DNA of 64,000 nucleotides from Pseudomonas sp. G.S.17 (GCF_038096165.1 NZ_CP151076.1:5143501-5207500), one strand, 5' to 3'; positions 1 to 9,980 are shown, numbered from the stretch's first letter. Made by a program: numbers and translations. The notes: generated by a model not told the origin, from the sequence alone.

Positions 1-999
1 TTCATGGCCGCGCACTACCAGGCGCAGCAAGCCGGTCAGAACCCGCCTTCGATTCAAGTCTTCGACAGCTCGCGCCTGACCTCCATGGACGAGTTCTACC
101 GCCAGGCCAAAGCCGCTGGCGTGCAACTGGTGGTCGGCCCGCTGGAAAAACCACTGGTCAAGCAACTCAACGGCCGCGAGCAATTGCCAATCACCACCCT
201 GGCGCTGAATTACAGCGACGCCGGTGCTGAAGGCCCGCCGCAACTGTTCCAGTTCGGCCTTTCCGCAGAAGACGAAGCCCGTGAAGTGGCACGTCGTGCC
301 TGGGCTGACGGCAAGCGCAGCGCTGTTGCCATGGTACCCAAAGGCGAATGGGGCGACCGTGTACTGGAAGCTTTCCGTCAGAGCTGGCAGGCCAAGGGCG
401 GTACATTGATTGCTGCCGAACACGTTGATCAGCCGGTTGCGCTTGCCCAGCAAGTCGCCGAACTGTTCCAGCTGCGCAATAGCGAAGGTCGCGCCAAACG
501 CCTGCAAAGCACCGTAGGTACCGATGTCGCTGCGCAACCGTCGCGCCGCCAGGACATTGATTTCATGTTCCTCGCCGCCACACCGCAGCAGGCCCAGCAG
601 ATCAAGCCAACCATGGTTTTCCAGTACGCTGGCGACGTTCCGGTCTATGCCACTTCGCACCTGTTCACCAACAGCAACGATCAGGCGCAGTACATGGACC
701 TCAACGGCGTGCGTTTCTGTGAAACCCCTTGGTTGCTCAACGCCAATGACCCGCTGCGCCAGCAAGTGATCGCCCAATGGCCGCAGGCTGCCGGCAGCCT
801 GGGCCGTCTCTACGCCATGGGTGTCGACGCTTATCGTCTGGCGCCACGCCTGAGCCAACTCAAGACCCTGCCAGAAAGCCGTATCGACGGCCTCTCCGGC
901 AGCCTGAGCATGAACCCGGGTCGTCGTATCGAACGTCAATTGCCTTGGGCCGAATTCGTTGATGGCAAAATCCAGCGCCTGCCGGACACTGCCCCCTGA
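1..999 (+). CDS. lpoA: LpoA-like penicillin-binding protein activator, C-terminal part
   Basis: This is a partial gene. The reading frame is open at the left edge, so only the last 332 residues are present. It resembles the C-terminal periplasmic-binding-protein-like domain of LpoA/LppC, the outer-membrane lipoprotein that activates penicillin-binding protein 1a in E. coli. The visible part has alternating helix/strand segments of the type I solute-binding fold (for example VVGPLEKPLV and FMFLAATPQQA). The lipobox and TPR half would lie upstream. The stop codon overlaps the yraN start by one base (TGATG), so the two are probably co-translated, as in many gammaproteobacteria. The assignment rests on family resemblance and neighbourhood. 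Confidence 0.88.
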   Translation, partial: FMAAHYQAQQAGQNPPSIQVFDSSRLTSMDEFYRQAKAAGVQLVVGPLEKPLVKQLNGREQLPITTLALNYSDAGAEGPPQLFQFGLSAEDEAREVARRAWADGKRSAVAMVPKGEWGDRVLEAFRQSWQAKGGTLIAAEHVDQPVALAQQVAELFQLRNSEGRAKRLQSTVGTDVAAQPSRRQDIDFMFLAATPQQAQQIKPTMVFQYAGDVPVYATSHLFTNSNDQAQYMDLNGVRFCETPWLLNANDPLRQQVIAQWPQAAGSLGRLYAMGVDAYRLAPRLSQLKTLPESRIDGLSGSLSMNPGRRIERQLPWAEFVDGKIQRLPDTAP

Positions 1000-1370
1000 T
1001 GCAAGGCGGCACCGGCAAGCAAGCAGGGCGCGAGGCTGAGGCCAGCGCCCTGCTGTATTTACAGCAGCAGGGAATGCAGCTGATTGCACAAAATTGGTTA
1101 TGTAAACGAGGCGAGCTCGATCTGGTCATGCTCGACGGAGATACAGTAGTATTCGTCGAAGTTCGCTACCGGCGCCATTCCGGCTGGGGCGGAGCGTTGC
1201 ACAGTGTGGATTTTCGCAAGCAGCAAAAAGTCATTCTGGCGGCACAGCTGTTTTTGCAACACCAAACGCGCTGGGCGGATTCGCCCTGCCGCTTTGACGT
1301 AGTGGCCATCGAAGGCGAACCGGGCTCCGGCGCTCCTCTGAACTGGCTTAAAAGCGCTTTCGACAGCTGA
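999..1370 (+). CDS. yraN: YraN family protein (UPF0102, endonuclease-like fold)
   Basis: A 123-residue protein of the UPF0102/YraN family. Visible family motifs are the N-terminal GKQAGREAEASALLYL helix, the NWLCKRGELDLVM segment and VVFVEVRYRR. The spaced acidic residues and Lys/Arg resemble the E-x(n)-D-x-V-x-V-x-V-K/R active site of Holliday-junction-resolvase-like nucleases. The cellular role is not established. The start overlaps the lpoA stop (TGATG), which supports translational coupling. Length is normal for the family. Confidence 0.9.
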   Translation: MQGGTGKQAGREAEASALLYLQQQGMQLIAQNWLCKRGELDLVMLDGDTVVFVEVRYRRHSGWGGALHSVDFRKQQKVILAAQLFLQHQTRWADSPCRFDVVAIEGEPGSGAPLNWLKSAFDS

Positions 1371-1398
1371 GTTGCAATGCCTGCAATGCCGACTCTGA

Positions 1399-2699
<1,301 letters not shown>

Positions 2700-2738
2700 T
2701 ATTTGCCGTATTTTTAGCCGAGGCCAATTGACCATTCG

Positions 2739-2794
2739 GGGACAAGTCCCCTCCTACCGGTTTGCAAAGAGCCGGTAGGACCGGACTTGTCCGG
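2739..2794. repeat. REP-like inverted repeat pair
   Basis: Two outward arms, GGGGACAAGTCCCC and CCGGACTTGTCCGG, flank an inner CCTACCGG/CCGGTAGG inverted repeat. The element lies in the gap between convergent genes, the typical place for Pseudomonas repetitive extragenic palindromes. Confidence 0.6.
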
Positions 2795-2810
2795 GAAGGC
2801 GGCCTCCATG

Positions 2811-2841
2811 AAAAAGGCGATCCCGAGGGATCGCCTTTTTT
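2811..2841. terminator. Bidirectional intrinsic terminator
   Basis: A GGCGATCC/GGATCGCC stem with a short loop is flanked by an A5 run on the left and a T6 run on the right, so it can terminate both the BON gene (+) and sspB (-). The sspB stop codon touches its right edge. Confidence 0.8.
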
Positions 2842-3253
2842 ATTTCACCACTTTCAGGCTCGGCCGACCGCTGGGGCGCGGCGGCTCGGTTTCCGGTGGC
2901 GGACTGTCATCATCCTGCTCGATCTCTTCATCATCCTCGAAGGGAGGCTCCAGATCGAAAACCATACCTTGGCCGTTCTCCCGAGCGTAAATGCCCAGAA
3001 TCGCCGCCACAGGGACGTACAGGGTGTGCGGCACGCCGCCGAAGCGACCCTCAAAGCTGACCGCTTCGTTATCCATGTGCAAATGACGCACGGCAGACGG
3101 TGAAACGTTCAGGACAATCTGCCCATCGTTGGCAAAGCCCTGAGGGACCTGAACCGATGGGTATTCCGCATTGACCAGCATATGCGGGGTGCAATCGTTA
3201 TCGACGATCCACTCATAAAGAGCACGAATCAGATAAGGGCGACTGGAGTTCAT
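2840..3253 (-). CDS. sspB: ClpXP protease specificity-enhancing factor SspB
   Basis: A 137-residue SspB adaptor that tethers ssrA-tagged and other substrates to ClpXP. The N-terminal substrate-binding domain covers about residues 1-110 (RPYLIRALYEWIVDN start, HMLVNAEYPSVQVP). An acidic, proline-rich linker follows, then a basic tail ending RPSLKVVK, the ClpX-binding XB peptide. The start is the ATG at 3253: GGAG lies 6 nt upstream, whereas the adjacent upstream TTG is too close to it. It is downstream of sspA in the usual sspAB operon. Confidence 0.93.
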   Translation of the reverse strand: MNSSRPYLIRALYEWIVDNDCTPHMLVNAEYPSVQVPQGFANDGQIVLNVSPSAVRHLHMDNEAVSFEGRFGGVPHTLYVPVAAILGIYARENGQGMVFDLEPPFEDDEEIEQDDDSPPPETEPPRPSGRPSLKVVK

Positions 3254-3270
3254 CAACGGCTCCTTAAGCC

Positions 3271-3888
3271 TTAGCGCATGTCACGCTCAACACCAGACAG
3301 ACTCGCCTGAAATGCCTCACGCGCAAACTGGCGCTCCATATAATCAAGCAACGGCTTGGCAGGCCGCGGCAACTCGATACCCAGGACGGGTAAACGCCAG
3401 AGTATGGGCAATAGACAGCAATCAACCAGACTTTGCTCGTCACTCAGGAAAAAAGCTTTTTCCGCGAACAACGGCGAAACCCCGGTCAGGCTCTCGCGCA
3501 GCTCTTTACGCGCCTGAACGCGAGCCGTTTCTTTGCTGCGTGGATCCAGAATCAGATCCACCAGTGCGCACCAGTCACGCTGGATCCGATGGATCAGCAA
3601 CCGACTGTTGGCACGCGCCACCGGGTAAACCGGCAACAGGGGCGGATGCGGATAACGCTCATCCAGGTATTCCATTACCACCGTCGACTCGTACAACGCC
3701 AGGTCACGATCAACCAGGGTTGGCACGCTGCCGTACGGATTCACCTCGATCAACTTCGGCGGATGACGACCCGCAACAACATCAATGATCTCGGCGCTGA
3801 CACCTTTCTCGGCGAGCACTATGCGCACGCGATGGGAATAGTGGTCGGCGGGGTCGGAGTAACAGGCCAACCGGTTGGTCACGCCCAT
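3271..3888 (-). CDS. sspA: Stringent starvation protein A (GST-fold RNA polymerase-associated factor)
   Basis: A 205-residue GST-fold protein. The thioredoxin-like N-domain ([23 protein letters not shown]) contains the SspA P-H-x-Y/S-H type signature, and the [19 protein letters not shown] cis-proline region follows. SspA binds RNA polymerase and affects stress and virulence gene expression; it lacks typical glutathione transferase catalytic residues. The start ATG has AGGAGG close upstream. sspB follows 17 nt after the stop. Confidence 0.92.
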   Translation of the reverse strand: MGVTNRLACYSDPADHYSHRVRIVLAEKGVSAEIIDVVAGRHPPKLIEVNPYGSVPTLVDRDLALYESTVVMEYLDERYPHPPLLPVYPVARANSRLLIHRIQRDWCALVDLILDPRSKETARVQARKELRESLTGVSPLFAEKAFFLSDEQSLVDCCLLPILWRLPVLGIELPRPAKPLLDYMERQFAREAFQASLSGVERDMR

Positions 3889-3922
3889 GGCGGTCCTCCT
3901 CGCTTGTTGAATTTATCGAATA

Positions 3923-3951
3923 CAAAAAAAACGAACGCGCCCTGAGGCGCC
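3923..3951 (-). terminator. Probable intrinsic terminator after petC
   Basis: On the minus strand a GCGCC/GGCGC hairpin with a 4-nt loop is followed after a few bases by eight T residues. It lies between petC and sspA and would separate the two units. The stem is short, so confidence is moderate. Confidence 0.45.
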
Positions 3952-4119
3952 TCCGATAACGACCGCTTTTGAAGCTGGTGGTCGTCGCGGGCGACAAGAT
4001 AGCTCATTTACGCAATGTAAATTCTGCAATCTTTGCCGCCGCTACTATACCCGCCCCGCGTTCACTACCTGAAAGAGACGCCCGAGGGCGCGTTTCGTCG
4101 ACTGTCGGTGTGGCAATTA

Positions 4120-4902
4120 TCAGTGATGAATATCTTTCCAGTACTCGCGTTTGAGCAGGTAGGCGAATACGAAGAAAAACGCCAGATAGAGCAGCACGTA
4201 GGTGCCGATCCGCTGATGCTGCAGCTTCACCGGGTTTGCCGAATAAGCCAGGAAGGTCACAAGATTCTTGACCTTCTCGTCAAACTGCTCTTCGTTCAGA
4301 CTGCCGGTTTTCGGCAAGATGGTCAGCTGATCACAGGCTTCGTGAGTCAGCGGCGAACCGGTCAGCGGATCGTATTGCTTCTTGCCATCTTCCACGACCT
4401 GCACTTGCTTGCAGCCGACAACCTGACGACCCTGCAGACCGACCAGCACGTTTGGCATGCCGACGTTCGGGAAGACCTTGTTGTTCACGCCCCAGGGACG
4501 CGCCGGATCTTCATAGAACGAACGCAGATAGCCGTAGAGCCAGTCTGTGCCACGAACCCGCGCAACCAGCGTCAGGTCCGGCGGTGCCGCACCGAACCAG
4601 GCCTTGGCATCGGCGGACTGCATGCCGATGTTCATGTGATCGCCGATCTTGGCGCCAGTGAGCACCAGCTTATCCAGCATCAGGTCATGAGGAATGCCCA
4701 GATCATCCGCAACGCGCTCATAGCGCTGGAACTTGGCACTGTGGCAGCCCATGCAATAGTTGGCGAAGGTTCGCGCACCGTCCTGCATGGCTGCTTTATC
4801 AGACACGTCGATATCGACGCTTTCCAGTTCCGGGCCGTGTTCGGCAGCAAACGAAAGCACTGGCAGAGCAGCAAGAATCAATACAGCAAATAGCTTTTTC
4901 AT
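4120..4902 (-). CDS. petC: Cytochrome c1 subunit of the bc1 complex
   Basis: A 260-residue cytochrome c1, the membrane-anchored c-type haem subunit of ubiquinol:cytochrome c oxidoreductase. It has an N-terminal signal peptide (MKKLFAVLILAALPVLSFA), a CMGCH haem-attachment motif near residue 52, and a C-terminal membrane anchor (YVLLYLAFFFVFAYLL). The methionine haem ligand probably lies in the NVGMPNVL region. The start ATG overlaps the petB stop by one base (TGATG). The frame stays open upstream, but the signal peptide fixes this start. Confidence 0.95.
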   Translation of the reverse strand: MKKLFAVLILAALPVLSFAAEHGPELESVDIDVSDKAAMQDGARTFANYCMGCHSAKFQRYERVADDLGIPHDLMLDKLVLTGAKIGDHMNIGMQSADAKAWFGAAPPDLTLVARVRGTDWLYGYLRSFYEDPARPWGVNNKVFPNVGMPNVLVGLQGRQVVGCKQVQVVEDGKKQYDPLTGSPLTHEACDQLTILPKTGSLNEEQFDEKVKNLVTFLAYSANPVKLQHQRIGTYVLLYLAFFFVFAYLLKREYWKDIHH

Positions 4903-6113
4903 CAGCCAGTCACCCTTTCTGGAACCGGTTTGGTCTTCTCGAGCCGGGTATAAAACGGCATCAGAATGAAGTAGGCGAAGTACAGGAAGGTACACACCTG
5001 CGACAGCAACGTACGAGCCGGGGTCGGCGCCAGAACGCCCAATACACCCAGGATCACGAAGGACACACAGAACACCAGCAACCAGATCTTGCTCAGCCAG
5101 CCTTTGTAGCGCATCGACTTGACGGGGCTGCGGTCAAGCCAGGGCAGCACGAACAGCACCGCAATCGCCGCACCCATGGCGATTACACCCAGGAGCTTGT
5201 CAGGAATGGCCCGCAAGATTGCGTAGAACGGCGTGAAGTACCAGACCGGGGCAATGTGCTCAGGCGTCTTGAACGCGTTCGCCACCTCGAAGTTAGGCTT
5301 TTCAAGGAAGTACCCACCCATTTCGGGGAAGAAGAACACAATCGAGCAGAAGACAAAGAGGAATACCACCACGCCGACAATATCCTTGACGGTGTAGTAA
5401 GGGTGGAAAGGAATGCCATCGAGCGGCACGCCGTTTTCATCCTTGTGCTTCTTGATATCGACCCCGTCCGGGTTGTTCGAGCCCACCTCGTGCAGCGCCA
5501 GGATGTGCAGAACCACCAGGCCCAACACCACAATCGGCAAGGCGACCACATGCAGGGCGAAGAAGCGGTTAAGGGTGATACCGGAAATCAGGTAGTCGCC
5601 GCGAATCCACTGCGTCAGGTCATTGCCGATCACCGGAATGGCGCCGAACAGCGAAATGATCACCTGGGCGCCCCAGTAGGACATCTGGCCCCACGGCAGC
5701 AAATAGCCCATGAACGCTTCAGCCATCAGCGCGAGGTAGATCAACATGCCGAAGATCCACACCAGCTCGCGTGGCTTCTGATAGGAACCGTAGAGCAAGC
5801 CACGGAACATGTGCAGATAAACCACGATGAAGAACGCCGAGGCGCCGGTCGAGTGCAGCAGGCGCAAGATCGAGCCGTACTCGACGTCGCGCATGATGTA
5901 TTCGACGGAAGCAAACGCCTCTTCAGCCGACGGCGTGTAGCTCATGGTCAGCCATACGCCGGTCACGATCTGATTGACCAGGACCAGCAGCGCCAGGGAA
6001 CCGAAGAAGTAGAAGAAGTTGAAGTTTTTTGGAGCGTAATATTTGCTGAGATGGTCTTCCCACATTTTTGTGGCGGGGAAGCGGGCATCTACCCAATCCA
6101 TGAACTTGCTCAT
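4902..6113 (-). CDS. petB: Cytochrome b subunit of the bc1 complex
   Basis: A 403-residue integral membrane cytochrome b with eight predicted transmembrane segments. It binds two b haems and forms the quinol oxidation (Qo) and reduction (Qi) sites. Visible landmarks are the LLRLLHSTGAS haem-ligand helix, GYLLPWGQMSYWGA and the Qo-site PEHIAPVWYF (PEWY-like; here PVWY). The ATG at 6113 overlaps the petA stop (TGATG); a GTG one codon earlier is possible because AGGAG lies 5 nt upstream of it. Confidence 0.95.
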   Translation of the reverse strand: MSKFMDWVDARFPATKMWEDHLSKYYAPKNFNFFYFFGSLALLVLVNQIVTGVWLTMSYTPSAEEAFASVEYIMRDVEYGSILRLLHSTGASAFFIVVYLHMFRGLLYGSYQKPRELVWIFGMLIYLALMAEAFMGYLLPWGQMSYWGAQVIISLFGAIPVIGNDLTQWIRGDYLISGITLNRFFALHVVALPIVVLGLVVLHILALHEVGSNNPDGVDIKKHKDENGVPLDGIPFHPYYTVKDIVGVVVFLFVFCSIVFFFPEMGGYFLEKPNFEVANAFKTPEHIAPVWYFTPFYAILRAIPDKLLGVIAMGAAIAVLFVLPWLDRSPVKSMRYKGWLSKIWLLVFCVSFVILGVLGVLAPTPARTLLSQVCTFLYFAYFILMPFYTRLEKTKPVPERVTG

Positions 6114-6706
6114 CACGCTTTCTCCTGATCAACGCCAATGACAATAATATTGTCCGACTCATAGGCATGCGGCGGCACTGGCAGATTCAAAGGTGCGGGT
6201 TGCGATTTGTAGACGCGGCCTGCCAGGTCATAGTGCGAACCGTGGCAAGGACAGAAATAACCACCGACCCAATCCTTGCCCAGGTCGGCAGGAGCAACTT
6301 CAGGGCGGAAAGTCGGAGAGCATCCAAGGTGCGTGCAGATACCGATCAGCAGCAGGATTTCCGGCTTGATTGATCGCACAACAGGATCGACGTAAGTGGG
6401 TTGGACCGAATTCTTGGATTCGGGGTCGGACAACTGGCCTGTAATTTTGCCAAGATTTCCAAGAATTTCCTGGGTGCGACGGACGATGAAAACAGGTTGA
6501 CCGCGCCATTCAGCAATCATCTGCTGTCCTGCTTCGATCTTGCTGATATTCACCTTGACCGGTGCACCCGCGGCTTTCGCCTTGGCACTGGGAAACCATG
6601 ACCCCACGAACGGGACCGCAGCCCCCACCGCTCCTGCTGCGCCAACCACAGATGTGGCCGCCACGAGGAAGCGACGCCGGCCTGCATTCACGCCGTCATT
6701 GCTCAT
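6113..6706 (-). CDS. petA: Rieske iron-sulfur subunit of the bc1 complex
   Basis: A 197-residue Rieske protein. The N-terminus carries a twin-arginine-type sequence (GRRRFLVAATSVVG) followed by a hydrophobic segment, as expected for Tat-dependent insertion of a folded 2Fe-2S protein. Cluster ligands lie in CTHLGC and CPCHGSHYD. The start is the ATG at 6706 with GGAGAGGA just upstream; a longer open frame adds five unsupported residues. It is the first gene of petABC. A group II intron lies about 210 bp upstream, beyond a minus-strand hairpin. Confidence 0.95.
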   Translation of the reverse strand: MSNDGVNAGRRRFLVAATSVVGAAGAVGAAVPFVGSWFPSAKAKAAGAPVKVNISKIEAGQQMIAEWRGQPVFIVRRTQEILGNLGKITGQLSDPESKNSVQPTYVDPVVRSIKPEILLLIGICTHLGCSPTFRPEVAPADLGKDWVGGYFCPCHGSHYDLAGRVYKSQPAPLNLPVPPHAYESDNIIVIGVDQEKA

Positions 6707-6835
6707 TCCGTCCTCTCCCATCAGCTTTGTGGCCTGTTAAATCAGGCGTCTACTTAAATAAAATTTAGCTGTTATAAATTTTGCCGAATGGTAATGAAAA
6801 ACCCTTCATTACACAAGGGAATTGCGTTTAGACAA

Positions 6836-6865
6836 AAAGCCGCAGCCCTTGTATTTCGCGGCTTT
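6836..6865 (-). terminator. Hairpin terminator between the intron and petA
   Basis: An AAAGCCGC/GCGGCTTT stem is followed on the minus strand by TTTTTG. It would stop leftward transcription from rpsI or the intron before petA. On the plus strand there is no T-run. Confidence 0.55.
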
Positions 6866-6916
6866 CACGGATGAGTCACGTTGTCACACCTAATAGCCAC
6901 CTACATAATAGACGCC

Positions 6917-6989
6917 ATCGAGTAGGAGGCGGCCTCACAGCCGCCGTCCTCTCACACCACCGTACGTACGGTTCCGTATACGGCGGTTC
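6917..6989 (-). ncRNA. Group II intron domains V and VI
   Basis: On the minus strand domain V pairs ACCGCCGUA with UACGGUGGU around an inner hairpin. Domain VI then pairs GAG-AGGA-(C)-GGCGGC with GCCGCC-UCCU-(A)-CUC, leaving one bulged branch-point A before the terminal GAU. All key elements look intact. Confidence 0.8.
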
Positions 6990-8379
6990 AGGTTATGCGA
7001 CTAAGCCGGTTTATCGTATCCAGTATCGAGACCAGCCCAAGCTGATCCCACAGTTTCTTCGGCAGCGCCTGATTCATATGTGACGCTCCCGAGTTCCACC
7101 ATGGGCCACGGCCATTGAACGCTGATTTGCAAGCCCGCTCTTCTTTGAGTCCCAGGCGTATCAGGCTGCGCGCCCTCGTTGAGGGCCACTTCCATTGACG
7201 CCATAGGACGCATCGAAGTCTGCGTCGGACCCAGCCGTCCAGTTCCTCAAGTGGTTTCCTGCTCTGGCTGAACTTGAAATAGCCTGCCCAACCGCGCAAC
7301 ACCGGGTTGATTCGCTCGATGATCGTAGCCATCTTGCAACCCTGTGCGCCTTGCAGCAGCTCTTTGAGCCGGTCGCGCAAGCGATTTAGGCTCATCGACG
7401 CCACTTTCAGCCTCGGCTGTTTATGCCAGCTCATCCCATAACCCAAGTAATCACAGACCCAGGGCCGCGCCACACGGCTCTTCTTCCGATTCAGCGCTAG
7501 TTTCAGCCGCTGATTCAGGAAGCGCTCAACCCCGGCCAACACCCGTTCGCCAGCACGACGGCTACGCACATAAATGTTCGCATCATCGGCATACCGCACG
7601 AAGCGATGACCCCGTCGCTCCAGCTCACGGTCAAGTTCGTTGAGCAGGATGTTCGACAGCAACGGCGAGAGCGGGCCGCCTTGCGGCGTCCCCTCCTGCC
7701 GTCGGCTGACGATCCCGCCCGACATGACTCCAGCCTCGAGGTAGCGGCGGATCAGCCTGAGCACTTGCTTGTCTTCGACTTGACGCTCGACGTAGGCCAT
7801 CAATACATCGTGATTGACCCGATCAAAGAACTTCTCCAGATCGAGCTCCACGCACCAGCGGTGACCCGCCGCCACATGGGCACGGGCTGTTTCGATGGCT
7901 TGATGAGCGCTTCTACCCGGACGAAAACCGTAGCTGTAATCCGAGAACAGAGGATCGAAAATCGGCGTGAGCTGCTGTAGCAAAGCCTGTTGGATCAGAC
8001 GGTCCACGACACAGGGGATGCCTAGCTGCCGTGTTCCACCTTTGGGTTTAGGGATTTCGACGGCGCGCACACCTTGCGGGTGATACTCGCCGGCCAGCAA
8101 CCGAGCCTTGAGGATCGGCCAATACTGATTCGTGTAGTCCGCCAGTTGCTCCACCGTCATGCCGTCGGCACCCGGTGCGCCCTTGTTGCTGACCACGCGT
8201 TGATACGCACGCCGCAGGTTGGCGGGTGCAAGCACCCGCTCCATCAGCGTGTCCGGCTCCGCGTTCGTCCACGTCACAGACGCCGCCGATGCCTGCGCAC
8301 TGCCAGCCGCAAGCCCTGGATTCTGTCCAGAACTTGGGGTTACAGCCCTCTTGTCGAGAGATTTCTGCTTTTCGGACAT
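6988..8379 (-). CDS. ltrA: Group II intron reverse transcriptase/maturase
   Basis: A 463-residue intron-encoded protein. Reverse transcriptase blocks are visible in order: KGAPGADGMTVEQL, IPKPKGGTRQLGIP, YGFRPGRSAHQAI, LDLEKFFDRVNHD, EGTPQGGPLSPLLSNI and the catalytic RYADD (YADD) motif. The maturase (domain X) region follows, about residues 330-410 (NPVLRGWAGYFKFSQS, LRCVLWRQWKW). There is no recognisable HNH endonuclease domain, which fits class C intron proteins. It splices and reverse-splices the surrounding intron RNA. The frame is undisturbed, so it is probably functional. Confidence 0.93.
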   Translation of the reverse strand: MSEKQKSLDKRAVTPSSGQNPGLAAGSAQASAASVTWTNAEPDTLMERVLAPANLRRAYQRVVSNKGAPGADGMTVEQLADYTNQYWPILKARLLAGEYHPQGVRAVEIPKPKGGTRQLGIPCVVDRLIQQALLQQLTPIFDPLFSDYSYGFRPGRSAHQAIETARAHVAAGHRWCVELDLEKFFDRVNHDVLMAYVERQVEDKQVLRLIRRYLEAGVMSGGIVSRRQEGTPQGGPLSPLLSNILLNELDRELERRGHRFVRYADDANIYVRSRRAGERVLAGVERFLNQRLKLALNRKKSRVARPWVCDYLGYGMSWHKQPRLKVASMSLNRLRDRLKELLQGAQGCKMATIIERINPVLRGWAGYFKFSQSRKPLEELDGWVRRRLRCVLWRQWKWPSTRARSLIRLGLKEERACKSAFNGRGPWWNSGASHMNQALPKKLWDQLGLVSILDTINRLSRIT

Positions 8380-8840
8380 TCGACGAGACTCTGACGTCTA
8401 CTGGCGGCATAACCTGTTCGGCCCTTCATCGGCCCGGTTACGGCGATTACTACGGCTTCAGCTGACTTCTGCACACTCATCCCGTCGCCTCTCGGCGCTC
8501 GGTAGCACAGTGGCAAGCATGCAGATCTCCCAGGGTAATTCGCGCGACCTTCCTGCTTATGCCCGTCGGATATACGTCACAGCGTTCCGTGCAAGTATTG
8601 GGCTTTGACGATTATGGCCGTCTTACCCCACTGTGCCGCCTCATCCGCTTCCTGTTCGTCAGGCCAGCATTTTGCCTCGGGCTTCCTTCAGATTCGCAGT
8701 CACCCGCGACACCCTTGCCTCTGGCTAACACTTCCCCTTGCCGGGTGTGTAGAGGACTTGCACCTCCAAGTCGTTTGGCTCACCACCACAGTGAGCTAAA
8801 CAGCGCCAGTCACGGCGCTACGCGCCATGCCTGGCGCACC

Positions 8841-8880
8841 ATAAAAAAACGCCCAGCTCCGTGAGGAGGCTGGGCGTTCT
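8841..8880 (-). terminator. rpsI intrinsic terminator (intron target)
   Basis: A 10-bp stem AACGCCCAGC/GCTGGGCGTT is followed on the minus strand by seven T residues. It ends the rplM-rpsI transcript. The group II intron begins 3 nt beyond the T-run. Confidence 0.88.
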
Positions 8881-8898
8881 TTTTGAACGAAGTGCGAA

Positions 8899-9291
8899 TT
8901 AACGCTTCGAGTACTGCGGACGCTTACGCGCTTTACGCAGACCGACTTTCTTACGTTCAACTTCGCGAGCATCGCGAGTAACGAAGCCAGCTTTGCGCAG
9001 AGCGCCACGCAGGGTTTCGTCATACTGCATCAGAGCGCGGGTGATACCGTGGCGGATTGCGCCAGCTTGACCACTCACACCACCGCCAATCACGGTGACG
9101 TAGATGTCGAACTTCTCGACAGTCTCAGTCAATTCCAACGGCTGACGAACTACCATGCGGGCAGTTTCACGGCCGAAGAAATTTTCCAGCGAACGGTTGT
9201 TGATGGAGATATTGCCAGTACCCGGACGCAGGAAAACGCGTGCGGTTGCGGTCTTGCGACGGCCAGTGCCGTAATTTTGAGTCGCCGACAT
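8899..9291 (-). CDS. rpsI: 30S ribosomal protein S9
   Basis: A 130-residue uS9 protein. It has the N-terminal [15 protein letters not shown] motif, a central [19 protein letters not shown] and the basic C-terminal tail ending RKRPQYSKR that reaches the P-site tRNA. The start is the ATG of MSATQNYG; the frame extends two codons upstream without support. It follows rplM by 14 nt in the conserved rplM-rpsI operon. Confidence 0.98.
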   Translation of the reverse strand: MSATQNYGTGRRKTATARVFLRPGTGNISINNRSLENFFGRETARMVVRQPLELTETVEKFDIYVTVIGGGVSGQAGAIRHGITRALMQYDETLRGALRKAGFVTRDAREVERKKVGLRKARKRPQYSKR

Positions 9292-9305
9292 AATCAACTA
9301 TTCCG

Positions 9306-9734
9306 TTAAAACTTCAGTTCTTGGGGCTGCTGAGCAGTATGAGGGTGTGCAGTGCCCGCATAGACTTTCAGCTTACGATACATGTCGCGACCCAGCGGGT
9401 TCTTAGGCAGCATGCCCTTGACCGCGGTCTCGATCACGCGCTCAGGAGCTTTGGCGATCAGCTTTTCAAAGTTGATCGACTTGATCCCGCCCGGAAAACC
9501 GGAGTGTGAGTAGTAGATCTTGTCGGTGGTTTTAGCACCGGTAACGCGGATTTGCTCAGCGTTGATAACGACGATGTAGTCGCCAGTGTCAACGTGCGGA
9601 GTGTATTCCGGTTTGTGTTTGCCACGCAGACGGCTGGCGATTTCAGTAGCCAGACGACCGAGGGTCTGGCCAGCAGCGTCGACGACGAACCAGTCGCGCT
9701 TAACTGTTTCCGGTTTAGCAGTATAAGTTTTCAT
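9306..9734 (-). CDS. rplM: 50S ribosomal protein L13
   Basis: A 142-residue uL13, an early assembly protein of the large subunit. Hallmarks are [21 protein letters not shown], the [11 protein letters not shown] strand and [19 protein letters not shown]. It is the first gene of the rplM-rpsI operon and has a recognisable sigma-70 promoter about 45-70 nt upstream. Confidence 0.98.
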   Translation of the reverse strand: MKTYTAKPETVKRDWFVVDAAGQTLGRLATEIASRLRGKHKPEYTPHVDTGDYIVVINAEQIRVTGAKTTDKIYYSHSGFPGGIKSINFEKLIAKAPERVIETAVKGMLPKNPLGRDMYRKLKVYAGTAHPHTAQQPQELKF

Positions 9735-9775
9735 TAATTAGCCTCAGGGGCCGCCCTGATAAATTGAGACGGCGG

Positions 9776-9804
9776 ATCTTACTGAATAGTGCGTACTTTG
9801 ACAA
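9776..9804 (-). promoter_or_regulatory. Sigma-70 promoter of rplM-rpsI
   Basis: On the minus strand TTGTCA (-35), a 17-nt spacer and TAAGAT (-10) lie upstream of rplM. The hexamer match and the ideal spacing support it. Confidence 0.6.
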
Positions 9805-9980
9805 GGTCAAAGGCAGCCGAAAACAGCCGTTATCGAGGGCTCGGGTCGACACGTTCGGTTTACGGCAAGATTTCTCAGGCAAATGGCGCATCACTTCCAC
9901 TGCAAAGAGCCGCGGAATTATGCCGATTGCGAAAAAAATTTCAACCTGCTTTTATGTTTCCCTCACCAAAGGAGACGCAA

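Larger units (their letters stand above)
6917..8837 (-). mobile_element. Group II intron, class C-like, with intron-encoded reverse transcriptase
   Basis: This 1921-bp element reads leftward. Its 5' end on the minus strand begins GTGCGCC, matching the group II GUGYG start. Its 3' end is CUCGAU, ending in AY. Domain V is a 34-nt hairpin (6956-6989). Domain VI (6917-6955) forms a long stem with a bulged adenosine 7 nt from the 3' end, complementary to position 6923. The encoded protein lies in the middle, as expected for domain IV, and about 460 nt of the 5' part (8380-8837) is non-coding ribozyme domains I-III. The 5' junction is 3 nt after the T-run of the rpsI terminator, the target type of class C introns. 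Boundaries are inferred from sequence motifs only. Confidence 0.85.

Noticed and set aside
4079..4096. GC-rich hairpin CGCCCGAGGGCG near the petC end
   Set aside because: Too short and without a T-run on either strand; the hairpin at 3923-3951 is a better terminator candidate.
8559..8864. Short plus-strand frames in the intron 5' region
   Set aside because: They lie in predicted ribozyme domains I-III of the group II intron, and their translations show no protein features.
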